The notes under the pieces: generated by a model
Database searches by the model: none
What the model was told of the DNA's origin: nothing
Seen by the model: only the letters and a program-made list of their open reading frames with translations
Assembly (NCBI GenBank): GCA_009823505.1
Contig: VZQC01013712.1
Coordinates: 2,588,519-2,652,518 of the forward strand
Direction of reading: 5' to 3'
Source: Rhizomys pruinosus
Taxonomy: Eukaryota > Chordata > Mammalia > Rodentia > Spalacidae
DNA: 64,000 nt
Shown here: positions 45,549 through 56,660 of the stretch, in pieces
Position numbering within the stretch: position 1 is the first letter of the stretch
Layout: every line of letters starts with the position of its first letter
Made by a program: the position numbers and the translations under genes

Positions 45549-46440
45549 CCATTGTTCCCACTCTATTCAGGAAAAAAATTAGGTCCTTCTGGGCAAGTGC
45601 TGTGTTAAAGGTTACAGAGCGTGGTAGAAGTAGAATGACAAGTTGAGGTTAGAAATCTTAATGCAGTATTATCTGTTACCTTGACTACCTTTTGTTTTCA
45701 TAACTCCCTTCTTGTCCCCAGGAATATACACCTTCCATACAGATTTGTTCCATAACTCTCAGTGTCTGATGCACTGTAAGTGTTCAGTAAAATTGTAATT
45801 TATTTAAGCTTGATCTTTTGTGAACTAAATGGCCAAGGGTCTCCTTAGGGCACTGTTTGCTAAAAGTATATAGTAACAAATACAATGCCAATGAATAGAA
45901 TACCAGTCCCAAGGGGAGAACTTTGTGGTTCCTGACCCAAATGATGAAAAACTCCTAAGTGGAAAACCGTCTTCAAACATGGTCTTTGTTGACTAAAGAA
46001 ACCCTGTAGTAACATTTCTGGCCCAAAGTCCTGAAACCACTCTGCCCGCCCACTGTGATCTATTTAAAGGAGACAGGTCTTTTTTTTTCCTTCTAAGAAA
46101 CATTCTCTGCCAAGTTTTCTATCAGAAGGAAATTATAAATGACATGAACTACCACCATGACTAAAAGGTAGTGGAATTTTCTCTAAGTGACTGCTGCTAT
46201 GCCTATCAAATAGTCAGTACAAACCTATTACCATGGAATAGAAAAAAATTGGGGCAGCCATTTAAATAACTTCATTTTATTTCATTTTTTAATTTTTTAA
46301 TTATAAGAGTAGTGATTTATTGAATTTAAGGAGAGGCATGTGTGAAGAAAAGGATTATTAATCTTATCTCTTTCCCAATTCTCATCTTCTTCCCACAATG
46401 CATCAATCTAGATATGATCTAAAATTTATCTGAATCTTTG
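45549..46440. other. unique sequence, possibly with faint old relics
   Basis: No gene recognised. 45760-45800 ('gcactgtaagtgttcagtaa') is faintly L2-like. Confidence 0.35.
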
Positions 46441-46507
46441 TAAACTAGATATGGCTCCTAACAGGTTATAGATAATAGATAGATAGAGATTATATATGAT
46501 TATTATA

Positions 46508-46547
46508 TATGTGTGGTGTGGGTGTGTGTGTGTTTGTGTGTGTGTAT
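46508..46547. repeat. (GT)n-rich microsatellite
   Basis: Imperfect GT run preceded by TA-rich and (GATA)-like sequence at 46465-46500. Confidence 0.85.
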
Positions 46548-46694
46548 AGTTTTGTGTCATAGTCAATGCATGGTTGGTTTCAAAGTTAGATGGTTTGGTT
46601 TCACCCCATAACAGCTATTTCCAAAGCTCTATGAATTCAGGAAATTTACAAATTTTTGTTTTGATTTTTCTCTTCTGAAAAATATCACTAAAAA

Positions 46695-46800
46695 TACTAA
46701 CAATCTGAGGGAATGACTCAGTGACAAAATGGTTGCCCACCATGTGCAATGTCCTAGGTTTAGCCTCTTATATTACAAAAATTCTACCCACATCTCTCTC
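46695..46800 (+). mobile_element. tRNA-derived SINE remnant
   Basis: 'gagggaatgactcagtgac', 'caatgtcctaggtttagcc' and 'aattctacccacat' resemble a decayed ID/B4 head. Confidence 0.35.
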
Positions 46801-46854
46801 AGTAAGATAAAGTATGAGAATGAAATAATATATATTTCTATAGCTCTTTTTAAA

Positions 46855-47116
46855 TTTTATTTATTTATTTTCTTTTTTTAAATTTTATTTATTTATTTTT
46901 TATGTGTATGAATGTAGTGTCTGCATGCAGGTTTGTGCACCCGTGTCGTGCAATGCCGCGGAGGTCAGAAGAGGGTGTCCGATTCCCCTGGAACTGGAGT
47001 TCTCCTGGAATTGGAGTTATAGACAGTTCTCAACTGCCATGTGGGTGCTGGGGATCGAACCCGGGTCCTCTGCAAGAGCAGTCGGCGCTCTTAACCGCTA
47101 GGCCATCTCTCCAGCC
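46855..47116 (-). mobile_element. young B3-like SINE with 17-bp duplication
   Basis: Reverse copy with intact CpG core and duplication. The T-rich (A-tail) side is itself duplicated (taaattttatttatttattt twice). Direct repeat agctctt (about 46844 and 47117). Confidence 0.93.
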
Positions 47117-47433
47117 CAGCTCTTAGAACAGTGTTCAGAACTCTCTGTCAGAATCATTCATTAAAAGCTGTTAAAAGAACTGTGAAGTGAAGATAAAAGA
47201 ATAGAATTTTCCAATTCTAGAAACTTTAAATAGATACAGTCTATAAAAACATTTGGGCACTGATCTGTCACTTCCTAGACAAGACTAGATGTGAACATAT
47301 TGATGCTGAGTTTGGGTCAAGAACCAAGAAATCTGTTAGTTCTAAACAATTTCTTAAGTGGAAAGACCCAGATCATTACCCTAAAAATTTCCCTCCAGTG
47401 TGAATTTCAGTGAGTACAAAAAAAAAAAAAAAT

Positions 47434-47885
47434 CTAATAGTGTGGAGGATGCAGAGAATGAATAGTGCTTTTGGATCTGGCAAGACTGTTCCCTGTATAG
47501 AGAGTGGTATTGGCAACTATAAATCTGTAGGAGACTGAGGAAGAGGCAGGGTAAGTCCATGTAAGATATGTTGCAATTGGTTCCAACTTAATAGCCCTAA
47601 TCTTATTAAAACAAGAAATTATAGAATGTGGTCTTTTCCTTGTCAATCCCATCCAGAAGTACTGTTTAATCAGAGATTGGATCTGAAATCCTACAATAGA
47701 TATATAAGTGCATAGAATATATAAAAATATGTTTACATTAAAAAAATGGGTCTTGGCACAAATGCCAGAGTATATAAACTCCAGTTGGGGGGGGGGCTGT
47801 GGAAGAGTGCTAATAGGGAAGGGGTTACAAAGGTGATTAAAATTGATTGAGGTGTTCTGTATGAATACACAAAAATTCATACTTT
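47434..47885 (+). mobile_element. L1 3' UTR fragment
   Basis: 'gttccctgtatagagagtgg', 'gtctttt...ccttgtcaatc', a G run at 47786-47796, 'aaggtgattaaaattgattg' and 'tgaatacacaaaaattcata'. Older L1 3' UTR in sense orientation. The minus-strand 148-codon frame across it is not coding. Confidence 0.6.
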
Positions 47886-47989
47886 ATTTGGTTGTGGATA
47901 GTTCATAGAAAGTTGTGTTTTAGAGTAAATATAAACCTACATCTGCCACATATGTGTTATTTCTTCTGGTTTATCATTCTGCTGTATGT

Positions 47990-48001
47990 TACACACACAT
48001 G

Positions 48002-48036
<35 letters not shown>
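47990..48036. repeat. (CA)n(TA)n microsatellite
   Basis: CA run followed directly by a TA run. Confidence 0.92.
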
Positions 48037-48282
48037 TTATGTAAAATTATCTATTGAATTTCTTAATTTTCTTTGTTATTAGAAAAAAAGTAAGTCTCTC
48101 AAGTTACTCTTATTTTAGTTACTTATTTTCCCTTCTACTTAAGTTTACATCTAATTTTGAAGAGTTTGCTTTGCAAATTATATAAGCATAATAGTCACTG
48201 CCACAGTATATTGAACAACTGAGCATTTAATTCCAAAATAAGCAATTACTATAAGTAAAATATTAATTTTCATACTTATTTG

Positions 48283-48483
48283 GGGAATTGTATACATGTA
48301 ATTCTTGCATGTATGTAAGTGTATCAATGTTGTGCAATGACCCTGGAGATCAGAAGAGGGTGAGAATTCCCCTGGAAGTGTAGTTACAGACTGTTGTTGG
48401 CCATAATGTGGGTGCTCGGAATCAAACCTGGGTCCACTGTAAGAGCAGTCAGTGTTCTTAACCACTGAGCCATCTCTCCAGCA
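48283..48483 (-). mobile_element. B3-like SINE, older copy
   Basis: Reverse copy ('ctggagatcagaagagggtg', 'gtgggtgctcggaatcaaac', 'ccactgagccatctctccag'), no duplication. Confidence 0.88.
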
Positions 48484-48493
48484 GTGTTTCATT

Positions 48494-48748
48494 TTTTTTT
48501 TAATTTTTTAATTAATTTTTATTTATTTCTGTATGTGTATGAATGTACTGTCTGCATGCAAGTCTGTGCACCCGTGTTGTGCAATGCCGCGGAGGTCAGA
48601 AGAGAGTCTCGGATTCCCCTGGAACTGGAGTTCTCCTGGAATTGGAGTTTCAGACGGTTCTTGGCCGCCATGTGGGTGCTGGGGATCGAACCCGGGTCCT
48701 CTGTAGGAGCGGTCAGCGCTCTTAACCGCTAGGCCATCTCTCCAGCCC
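48494..48748 (-). mobile_element. young B3-like SINE with 17-bp duplication
   Basis: Reverse copy inserted at the 5' edge of the older SINE. Direct repeat cagtgtttcat (about 48482 and 48749). High CpG retention. Confidence 0.94.
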
Positions 48749-48759
48749 CAGTGTTTCAT

Positions 48760-49211
48760 ATTTTTATATAGACCTCAACCCAACCTCTACAAACAACCAA
48801 CTAATATGATGCATGAGATCATATATATTCTCACTCTCTTAGCAACATTGTGACTTTGCTAGTCTTTAAAATTGATAAATCTGATATGTAAAAACTAATA
48901 GTTTGGTGGCATAGAGTGTTAAGTGTCTTTTGTGAATATTATGTTCACAAACTTTCCCATTTCAATATAAGATTTTGTTTATATTTGTGTAAAAAGATTT
49001 ATTTTAAAATTTACCAATTGTTATGTCACAGATTTTTGAAAGTTAAATGTGTTACTATGTTGCAATGTGTACTTAGTTTCCATGAAATGACTGAGAAAAC
49101 CCTTCATTTTGAGGCTATAAACTATTAAAGAATATAATACTTTAAAGTGTAAAATATTTTTACTATATTTGTTTCCTTTTCCATTTTTCTCATTTAGACG
49201 TTTGATTCAGC
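48760..49211. other. unique sequence
   Basis: No recognised feature. Confidence 0.35.
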
Positions 49212-49224
49212 TGGGATTAAATTG

Positions 49225-49454
49225 ATTTTATTTATTTTTAATTTAATTTTATATGCATGAGTGTTTTGCCTGCATGTATGCAAGTGCACCTGTGTCATGC
49301 AATGTTCATGAAGGCCAAAAGAGGAAGTCAGATGCTTTGGAAATGGAGTTTTGGGTAATTGTTATCTAGCCATCATGTGAGTGCTGGAAATCAAAAGCGT
49401 GTCCTTTGCAAAAGCAGCCAGTGCTCTTAACCTCTGAGCCATCTCTTCAGCCCC
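49225..49454 (-). mobile_element. B3-like SINE, older copy
   Basis: Reverse copy ('gaaggccaaaagaggaagt', 'gtgagtgctggaaatcaaa', 'ctgagccatctcttcagccc'). ttaaattg flanks it (about 49217 and 49456). Confidence 0.85.
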
Positions 49455-49462
49455 CTTAAATT

Positions 49463-50165
49463 GGTTTAAAACAATGAATACAAATGTGACTTTATTAAAT
49501 TTCCCTTCTATAACTAGCACTGTTACCCCAATCACATTGACTGAAAAAAATCCTTCTACTCCTTGTGGGTTTAAGATACTTTATTTATCACTTCTTAAAA
49601 TCCACAGCACACTTGAGTTTCTTCTTTGTATTCTATGGCATTATGTTAACTGTTTCTACACAAATATCATAGAATTTTAATCATTATAATTTTCAATCCA
49701 ACTTATACCTACTAGACTTGGTTCCTTATTTTTCCTTACATTTTCATATAGAGTCTATTGTATTTGATGTGACATAGATAATGTTCTGCTCCAAAGAGTC
49801 AAGATGATCTCTATAATGTCACTAACTTATTTGTGTTCTGAGAAAGAAGGGAAGTGATATCACCATGATACTGGAACATTTGCATAACTGCATAAAACCA
49901 TGAAAGTGTACATCTTTATGTACATGTTTCTGACAGAAATAATTCTTGAGAAACTCTACTGTATGAGTCTATCCAATGTAACTTTTTGTGCTGATTTTAG
50001 TGTTCTACAGCTCCATATTCCAATAAGGTAATCACTAATCACATGTGGATATTGAGCACTTGAAATACAGTACATATATTTCCAGAAGTGTTTTATTTTA
50101 CTTAATGTCAATCTATTTAAGTTTGCACAGTTTCATCTTTATTAAATAGAGCCCACCTATAGCAT
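49463..50165. other. unique sequence
   Basis: No recognised feature. Confidence 0.35.
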
Positions 50166-50172
50166 AGCCATT

Positions 50173-50330
50173 TGGGGGGGTTCTTTTTGAGACAGTGTTT
50201 TGCCCCAGCTGGCTTGGAACGCTCTATGTAGAGAGGGCTGGCCATTATCTGTCTCACAGAGTTTGGTATGCCTCTGCCTCCTGACTGAAAGGGCTGGGAT
50301 TTAAGGTGTGTACCCGCATGTCTGCCATAG
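50173..50330 (-). mobile_element. B1 SINE, old, antisense
   Basis: 'ctttttgagacagtgttttg', 'gctggcttggaacgctctat' and 'gggatttaaggtgtgtaccc': diverged reverse B1. Confidence 0.78.
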
Positions 50331-51150
50331 CGATTAAAAAAAACTATTTTATAATGATTGATAGAATTATTGATGAACGATAAGCTTGGCAATGTCTAAT
50401 TTAATTTTCTATACAGACCTTCATTAAAATATGGCTAACCCAGTGTTCTTAAAGTCAGTCCCACTATATATAATGTATTGCCCCTTTATACCTAATAGTC
50501 TACAAAAATTAAGTAACACCACCTTAAGATCTTAAGAAAGTTTAAAATTCAATAGAAGAAATAAAATGATAAAATAACAATAATGGCTGTATAACAAGGC
50601 CAATACCACAAAACAGGAAACACCAAAGGTCCAGGAGAATTCCAAGGAGACAGAATTTTTTGTAGGTATGCAGCATGTGAGAGAAACAAAGGAAAGATAC
50701 ATAGAAGAGGGACTAAAGAGAGAACCTGCCTCAAAAATACCAAAAAAAAAAAAAAAGAAAGAAAGAAAAAAAGAAGCAACACATTACTTGAGTCTTCAGA
50801 TTATGGAAAAGAGTATATAATTTTCTGAATTAGAAAAAAATGTCATGTAGTCCAATATCTCAAAGGCAATGTTTGAGCCCCCACCAAATGGTTGGTCATG
50901 CTAAAGTATAGGTGAAATAGTGGAAAACTTCCTATGTTTGAAAGGCAAGCTGTGTGATATATGTGACTATTTGAATTGTTAGAAATTCTTCTGATTTCAT
51001 GACAATCTGCACCACTTAGCATCTATTCATTAGGTACACAATAATTTTAAGGAATGAACCCAATGAGCTTCAGGAAAATTAGCCCAAATATGACTTGGAG
51101 ACTGGATCAAAGATAGCTAGAAGAGACTTTATAGTAGACCCCAACAAGAA
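50331..51150. other. unique sequence
   Basis: Contains an A-rich run at 50741-50775. No gene recognised. Confidence 0.35.
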
Positions 51151-51154
51151 TCCA

Positions 51155-51378
51155 GAAAGGTTCCAGAGAAATGGCTTAGTGGCTAAGTGCATGATTGTTC
51201 TTCCAGAGTACGCAAGTTCAATTCATTGCACACAGATCAGGCAATTCACAATCATCTGTAACTCTACCACCAGGAGACCCAATGCTCTCTTCTAGCCTTC
51301 AGAGACACTTGCACTGTTATGTGCCCCAAACCCACTCACACACATATATACATAATTTTAAAATCTTTAAAACTATAA
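51155..51378 (+). mobile_element. B2/B3-type SINE, old
   Basis: 'ggttccagagaaatggctta', 'ttcttccagagtacgcaagt', 'caatcatctgtaactctacc' and 'aatgctctcttctagccttc', with an A-rich end. Confidence 0.78.
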
Positions 51379-52790
51379 AAAAATCCAAAGGGCCTGACTG
51401 AGTGGTAGCTGAAAGACTGCAAAGCAAAAAGTCCATTCCAGAGACAAACTCAAGGTATTTAGTAAGATAAGATATACAGAGGCAGGAAAGGATGAAAAAC
51501 AGGGAAGGAATAATATGATCAGATGACCTGAGACTAGGGAACAGTAAGATCATTAAAAGAAGCAGATAAAACCAGAAGTTTATTTGATGAAAAGACAATT
51601 TACTGTTTGAATTCAATTGGCCTTCCTTATCCATGGGTTCTGTATTTATCATAGATTTTTCAATCATAGACAAAATTATTCAGAAATAATTGTATCTATA
51701 ATGAACAAAACAGACTTTACTCTTGTAACTATTTCCTAAACTAGTATGTTAACTTGTATGGGTGTATTTGGTATCTTTAAAGAAGCTCCTATATGCCAAG
51801 AAATTCCTACATATTTGTTGTGTTTATCGGATACTCAGAAAGTAAAGCAAAGCAAATCAAGTAAAATAATTTTGGAACTTAGGAGAGAAAACAAGGTAGA
51901 GCAACATGAAGGTGTGAGGTTTTACATGGGAATATAAAGTAAGAAGACAGTCAAAGCCAGGTTTATTGACACAAAGAATCCATATTCAGACCATTTATCC
52001 ACATATTTAGAGTGGTGTCTACAACTGAGCAAGCCCACAGTGTGCTCACTCAAATGTCTCCAATTTCATCTGGAGTTATCTTAAACTGAACCAGCTGAAA
52101 GAGTCAGAGTGACTTTCGTCAGAAGCAATGATGCAGTCCATCTTTGCATCAGCTCTTACACTGGACAAGTAATGTTTAATCTGGCAAATTCTTTGGCAGC
52201 AGTAGTTTCATCTTAACCTACCATCAGCCTTATTTTAATTCATAGCTCCAGATAATTTAAATACATGTTTTTTGCATATTCAATATGCAGTGTTTATTTG
52301 TCTTTGTTCAATGTTAATATTTCTCTCTTACATTAGTTTCAAACATGGCTACCTGACCCTTGCTCAAGGGACAAACTTCAGGTATAAAAGGTGTGAGCTG
52401 CAGGCAACAGATACCTGCTTGGCAGAGCTCTTTCACCCCATACTTTGAGGTTAAGTGGGGATTTTTCTTACTTTATATCTTATTGCTGAAGAGCTCCAAC
52501 TTTGAATTGTTATAATAATATTTCCAATTTAATACATTGCCTTTTCACTAAAAAAGCATATGGCACTTCTCAAATGAAGAAGGCAGTGTGAGTGTTCCTT
52601 CAGACCCTGGTATGATCCTTACTTCCACAGTTACATAAATACCCAGATATAAGGAACAAAATGTTCTTTCCCCCCTTGAAGTGTCATCATACTGCTACAA
52701 CCTGTCACAGAATCTATTCAGATCACCATACAACACTTCCTTAAGGAACAGATGTGAGCACAATATTCCATTTTTTGCTGAAATATATGA
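51379..52790. other. unique sequence
   Basis: No interspersed repeat recognised. It contains a TATA-like element at 52382-52390 (tataaaagg) followed by a moderately GC-rich stretch. Confidence 0.4.
52382..52390 (+). promoter_or_regulatory. TATA-box-like element (weak candidate promoter)
   Basis: 'ggtataaaaggtgtgagctg' is a good TATA match followed by GC-rich sequence about 30 bp downstream. There is no independent evidence of transcription, and it could belong to an unrecognised old LTR. Confidence 0.25.
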
Positions 52791-52791
52791 T

Positions 52792-52854
52792 CATTTCAAC
52801 CATATTTCGACTCATTTCAACCATATTTTGACTCATTTCAACCATATTTCGACT
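52792..52854. repeat. 21-bp tandem repeat, three units
   Basis: Units 52792-52812, 52813-52833 and 52834-52854 (catttcaaccatattt(c/t)gact). The middle unit differs at one base, and a partial fourth unit follows. Confidence 0.95.
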
Positions 52855-52860
52855 CATTTC

Positions 52861-54699
52861 CCTTTCCCAGCTTTCCCTTTTCTTTCCAAATAGCAAATGT
52901 TTTGCACTGAGCCACTTTACTAAATTATGCAAGCCAACGTATTTAATAAAGTGAAATTCATTTCCTTAAACTGAAATTTTCAGAGGGTCATATTATTTTT
53001 ATATGTCTTTTTAAAGCCGAATAAACATGTTTTGGTTTTGCACTTGTAAAGACATGTTTCAGGTAATTATGTCTATTCCCCAGGTAGCCACAAATTAATT
53101 GACACCGGTAAGCAAGGTATGTGTATGAACTTTATTTCTGGTTATCTACAAACGTGAATCTTGTATTCATTTGAGGAGCTGTGTCTCAGGAAACTATTTG
53201 GTAAACCAAGATTTGGATACCTCTTTAACTGAAAAAGCCATCTTTCAGGTACCTCAATACCCACCACCTCAAATGATTGTGCAAGAGCCCTCAGAAACTC
53301 AAATACCCAGTTGCTCAACCTGAGGGCAGCTATCCTGCAATGCTCCATTTAAATCCCAACCCTACTGCTCTAAACGCCTAACCTCTGCTAGGTCAAAAGC
53401 ATAGGCAGCAATGGCTGCATGTCACAAAGACAATTCCAGTTGCCACTTGCTCTTCCTTTCCACCACCTGGGGCTGGAATGGGTGAGCATGTTTTTCATAC
53501 CACAGCATTTTACACACATTTAAATGCTCTCCATTTAAATCATCTGCTTCCAGGGTGGTAATTGCAGGCTTTTTAGCACAGAGCATCTCAAAATCGGAGT
53601 TTGTGTGGTGAGCCAGTGTTCAGAGCAGTAGCCACTGCTTCAGGTCCAGCTGCTGGGCTCTTTTACAACAGAGTGACCTGGTAGCACAAGTTGCCCTGCT
53701 TGAGGAAACCTAAAGGGATGGAAAGGAAATGGTTTGCACTTCCCTTTAAACCTTAGCTAAGAGAGAACTGGGAATTCCACTCTACCTAGGTCCCAGGCTC
53801 TTGCCTGACTTCCATCAGGGGAAGCAGGGAATTCCTAAGAGAATGTTTTCAGAGCTATAAAACAAGGGGAAAAGCTTAAAGCTAAGTGCGTGAGACCCTA
53901 TAAGCAGTGCCCGTTGGTGCAGAATAACAGACATTATTGTATGAGATTATGGAAGCCCAGCCCCCCTCCTGTGCTCATCCCCTGGGAGTTGGGATACGGA
54001 CATTTTCAATGATAAAATGATCCCTTATTCACCCACACCTGTTCTGGATACTTAATTCCTTCCTTTCAAGGGACATTGTAACCAAGGTATTCTTCCTGAA
54101 CTGTACAATGCCCACAAACTTCAGAACCTTCAAAAACAGATATTTCCCCTCTCCTTTCTTTAGTCTGCCCTGGCTGCACCATATGTGTTTATTAATATTC
54201 CACAACTTGTTTCTCCTGGCTAGAAAAGGGGGAAAGATTTCTTATTGAAAGTATATACAAGCTGTTCATTGCCTATGTTGGTGATAAGCAGATGATGTTT
54301 CCCCATTCAAGGGAAAAATATTCTTTATAAAGAACCCCTTCCAAACACATCGCCAGGTGCTAAGTTCTATGGGGAAGCTGTCATCCCAGAAGTACTTATC
54401 CTTTAATTCATGCCATGGCCACTTTTGTGTACAGAGATGAGTTTAAATATTTATTTACTAATGTCTCCCTCCTTCTAAGTCCTTGGGTTTCACTGGATGG
54501 TCAGGGGACTGGTAGGCAGAGAAGAAATCACTGAAGCAGAGAACTATAATATGCACTCGATTATTTGTTCTCCTTGCCAAAGCCTTTGGACAATAGCATC
54601 AAGCTGATGGCTCCCCTCCAGAGACCAAAGCAAGGTGAGCCACTTGATGTGACTGTCTCTACTCTTCCTGGGTTTCCTTCACAAGGTGCCTGAAGGGCA
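52861..54699. other. repeat-free sequence flanking the GC-rich island
   Basis: No SINE, LINE or LTR recognised in 1.8 kb, unusual here. No coding exon can be asserted. Confidence 0.4.
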
Positions 54700-55337
54700 A
54701 CCTGATAAGGGCGATCCTCACCCCTGAACTACAATGAGGAAAGTTCACTCTACCTGGCAACACCCGCTAAAAGGAGCGTGGAGGACGTCGCCCCCTTGAG
54801 GAGAGGGTATCTCAAGGTACACAGGACTACCCCTTTGAGTTATTGGGCAGAAAGACAGAGATGTTTCCAAGTCACCAGCGAGCTCTTTTGGGAATCCCCA
54901 GAAGGAGAAGCTGAAGCACATAGTAGGGTAACCAGCACTGCTGTACCCAGCAGCCTCCTGAACCCCATCCCCTGTGTTTTGCTCCCCTGGCCACCAACAG
55001 AAAGATGGAAAGTCGGAATTACCCCAAAAGAAGTTGCTTTACAAGCTGCAAACCTGGCACACAATCAGCAGAGACTAAAAAGATCCCACCAGAGAAACAC
55101 TTGGCACAGGTTCTCCCTAGCCTGACACACCATGCTAGCTCCTTGGGGAGCCCCTGGCCCTAAACTTTCAAGGAAGGATTAAAAGAGAGAGGAAGCCCGC
55201 AAGTTTCCAAAAGGAGAAACTCCGGCGGCAAGAGAACTAGAGCTTCCTATAGCAGTGGCCTCCTTGTTGCACCTGAGAGCCCCCCTCCCCCTTCCTGATT
55301 CCCAGACCTGACTCTCAGTCCGTCCGGCAAGCGAGTG

Positions 55338-55346
55338 TTACCTGAG
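55338..55346 (-). other. candidate 5' splice donor (minus strand)
   Basis: Minus strand reads ctcag|gtaa, a moderate donor, downstream of an open frame (55574-55338). A possible acceptor (ctttctccag on minus) lies near 55650. Speculative. Confidence 0.2.
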
Positions 55347-55618
55347 TCTTGCAGAATAACCAGCTGTGTCCTCCAGTCTCAGGCGCAGAGCTCCATGTCC
55401 AGGGGCGAGATAGAGCACGGAGTTCCAAAGAGTGCAGGACTCAGACTTCCCTTGGCAATCAGAGAAGCTGCCCAAACACAAGTGGGGCAGGAGGAAGCGT
55501 GTGCAAGACAGTGTCTCCCAAGCAGCGGACACAGTCCCACTCGCCTGTTCTCTCCACTCCCAGTCCTTAGTCAAAGAGGTTGACAGGGAACTTCGGAAAA
55601 TTTCTAGAGTTCAGCGGA

Positions 55619-55634
55619 GCTTCCGGAGCTTCCG
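55619..55634. promoter_or_regulatory. paired ETS-like motifs
   Basis: gcttccggagcttccg contains two adjacent cttccg cores (ccggaag/cggaag on the minus strand), the GGAA-type core of ETS/GABPA sites common in CpG-island promoters. Sequence match only. Confidence 0.35.
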
Positions 55635-55812
55635 TGGACTTTGGGGGAAACTGGAGAAAGGGGTTAAGGAGGGTTCCTAAATTTTTCGTCCCTTTATTTA
55701 GGGTGGCAGCTCCAACCTTTATACTCTGACTCAACTCCTTAAGGTGCCCGCCTCCAGGCTTCTGCGCCTTCACTTTGGAGCAGCCTTGTTGTGGGTCCAG
55801 GTCCAGACTGAA

Positions 55813-55830
55813 GGGTGCACCGGTGCACCC
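55813..55830. other. perfect 18-bp GC-rich palindrome
   Basis: gggtgcaccggtgcaccc is identical to its reverse complement. It could be a dimeric factor site. No known factor assigned. Confidence 0.5.
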
Positions 55831-56266
55831 GGGACGCGGGTAGCCACAGCTGATGGCACTACCACCCCTTAAGGCCCACAAAAGCTCGAAAAGGCAGCGG
55901 ACCCCATCATCTCACCCACACTGCGATGCAGGAAGTGGGTGCAAACTCTGTTCACCTGTCTCCCTCAGGGTACTGCTCCGGCTCTTGAGGGGAACACTCC
56001 CGCCAGCGCGCAAAAGCCAACTGGCCCTAGCTCTGAAGATGGAAAGGAAGGGTGCCCCACTGGCTCCACACTGTCCTCACATCCTGCCACCGTGGCTGGC
56101 GCTTTCAAAATATGTCTGGATTAAGGAAGTGGGAGGGTAGTTGAAGTCACCAAAGAGCCGGCTTCTTCGCTAACAGTTTGGTGCCTCCTGGCTGACTGAT
56201 CTCAACAGGAAGGTTCAAATTAGAGAAGAACCTCTCTGTCACGGAAAAGAGCTGCTTCTGCTCTTG

Positions 56267-56298
56267 CTCCTCCTCCTCCTCTTCCTCCTCCTCCTCTT
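56267..56298. repeat. (CTC)n/(TCC)n triplet tract
   Basis: Polypyrimidine tract of tcc/ctc triplets with one interruption. Such tracts often sit next to promoters. Confidence 0.85.
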
Positions 56299-56400
56299 TC
56301 ACACCCTTTTGTATTTAGAAGCGCTTGGAGAGGAGACCGAATGAGGTGGGGGAAAGCTGTCAAGCCCAAGCCCCCCATTCCAGGCTTTAAAACGCACTTC

Positions 56401-56412
56401 TCTTACCTTTCC
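56401..56412 (-). other. strong 5' splice-donor sequence (minus strand)
   Basis: The minus strand reads aaag|gtaaga with the exon ending at 56407, a near-consensus donor, about 30 bp downstream of the CTCF-like motif on that strand and within the GC-rich island. It fits a first exon of a minus-strand transcript. Not proven. Confidence 0.3.
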
Positions 56413-56433
56413 TGAGAGAAGGAAAGCGTGTCG

Positions 56434-56454
56434 CTGCAGCGCCGTCTAGCGGCC
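56434..56454 (-). promoter_or_regulatory. CTCF-binding-site-like motif
   Basis: The minus strand reads ggccgctagacggcgctgca, close to the CTCF core (CC-CTAG-GGGCGC type). It lies in a GC-rich, repeat-free setting where real CTCF sites often occur. Sequence match only, not scored against a matrix. Confidence 0.5.
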
Positions 56455-56546
56455 TTCTGAGACTAGGCTAACACAAAGGGTTGAGGCGAGCTTTCAGCTC
56501 AGCTCAGGTGTGGAAAACCCCTAAAGCAAAGTTTTTCAGCTTTTCT

Positions 56547-56660
56547 GGTCCCTAGTTCCATTCAATAAATAGGAATCTAGTCCAGCCAGGTGTTCACCTG
56601 CTTGGTCCCTAGTTCCAGTCAATAAACAGGAATCTAGTCCAGCCAGGTATTCACCTGCTT
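56547..56660. repeat. 57-bp direct tandem duplication
   Basis: Copy 1 at 56547-56603 and copy 2 at 56604-56660, both starting ggtccctagttcca, differ at 3 of 57 positions. A partial third start (gattcctgg) follows. Confidence 0.95.

Larger units (their letters stand above)
54700..56560. promoter_or_regulatory. GC/CpG-rich repeat-free island: candidate promoter or first exon
   Basis: CpG-containing clusters (ggacgtcgcccccttgag at 54783, actccggcggcaagag at 55219, cgtccggcaagcgagtg at 55321, cgggacgcgggtagcc at 55830, cgccagcgcgcaaaag at 56000) contrast with CpG-poor surroundings. ETS-like and CTCF-like motifs, a strong minus-strand donor and an 18-bp palindrome lie inside. Several 60-115-codon frames exist on both strands but none resembles a known protein. 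A promoter of a gene or lncRNA is inferred. Transcript direction is undecided; the donors favour minus. Confidence 0.45.

Noticed and set aside
47434..47880. 148-codon minus-strand frame
   Set aside because: It runs antisense through an L1 3' UTR fragment with a G run and A-rich terminus.
48484..48759. Recurrent 60-80-codon frames such as those reading CNAAEVRRG or GGQKRVSDSPGTG
   Set aside because: They recur at 3337, 17416, 22714, 44653, 46902 and 62455. They are translations of the same young SINE, not a protein family.
52382..52450. Definite promoter at the TATA-like element
   Set aside because: One motif match in AT-rich DNA is weak; kept only as a low-confidence feature.
52792..52854. 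CRISPR-like array
   Set aside because: The units abut without spacers in a mammalian genome. It is a minisatellite.
54778..55125. 115-codon plus-strand open frame in the GC-rich island
   Set aside because: No recognisable domain. Several overlapping frames of similar length occur on both strands here, as expected when GC-rich DNA has few stops.
55567..55881. 104-codon minus-strand open frame
   Set aside because: No family resemblance and no supported splice or start context. Possibly exonic, but that cannot be claimed.
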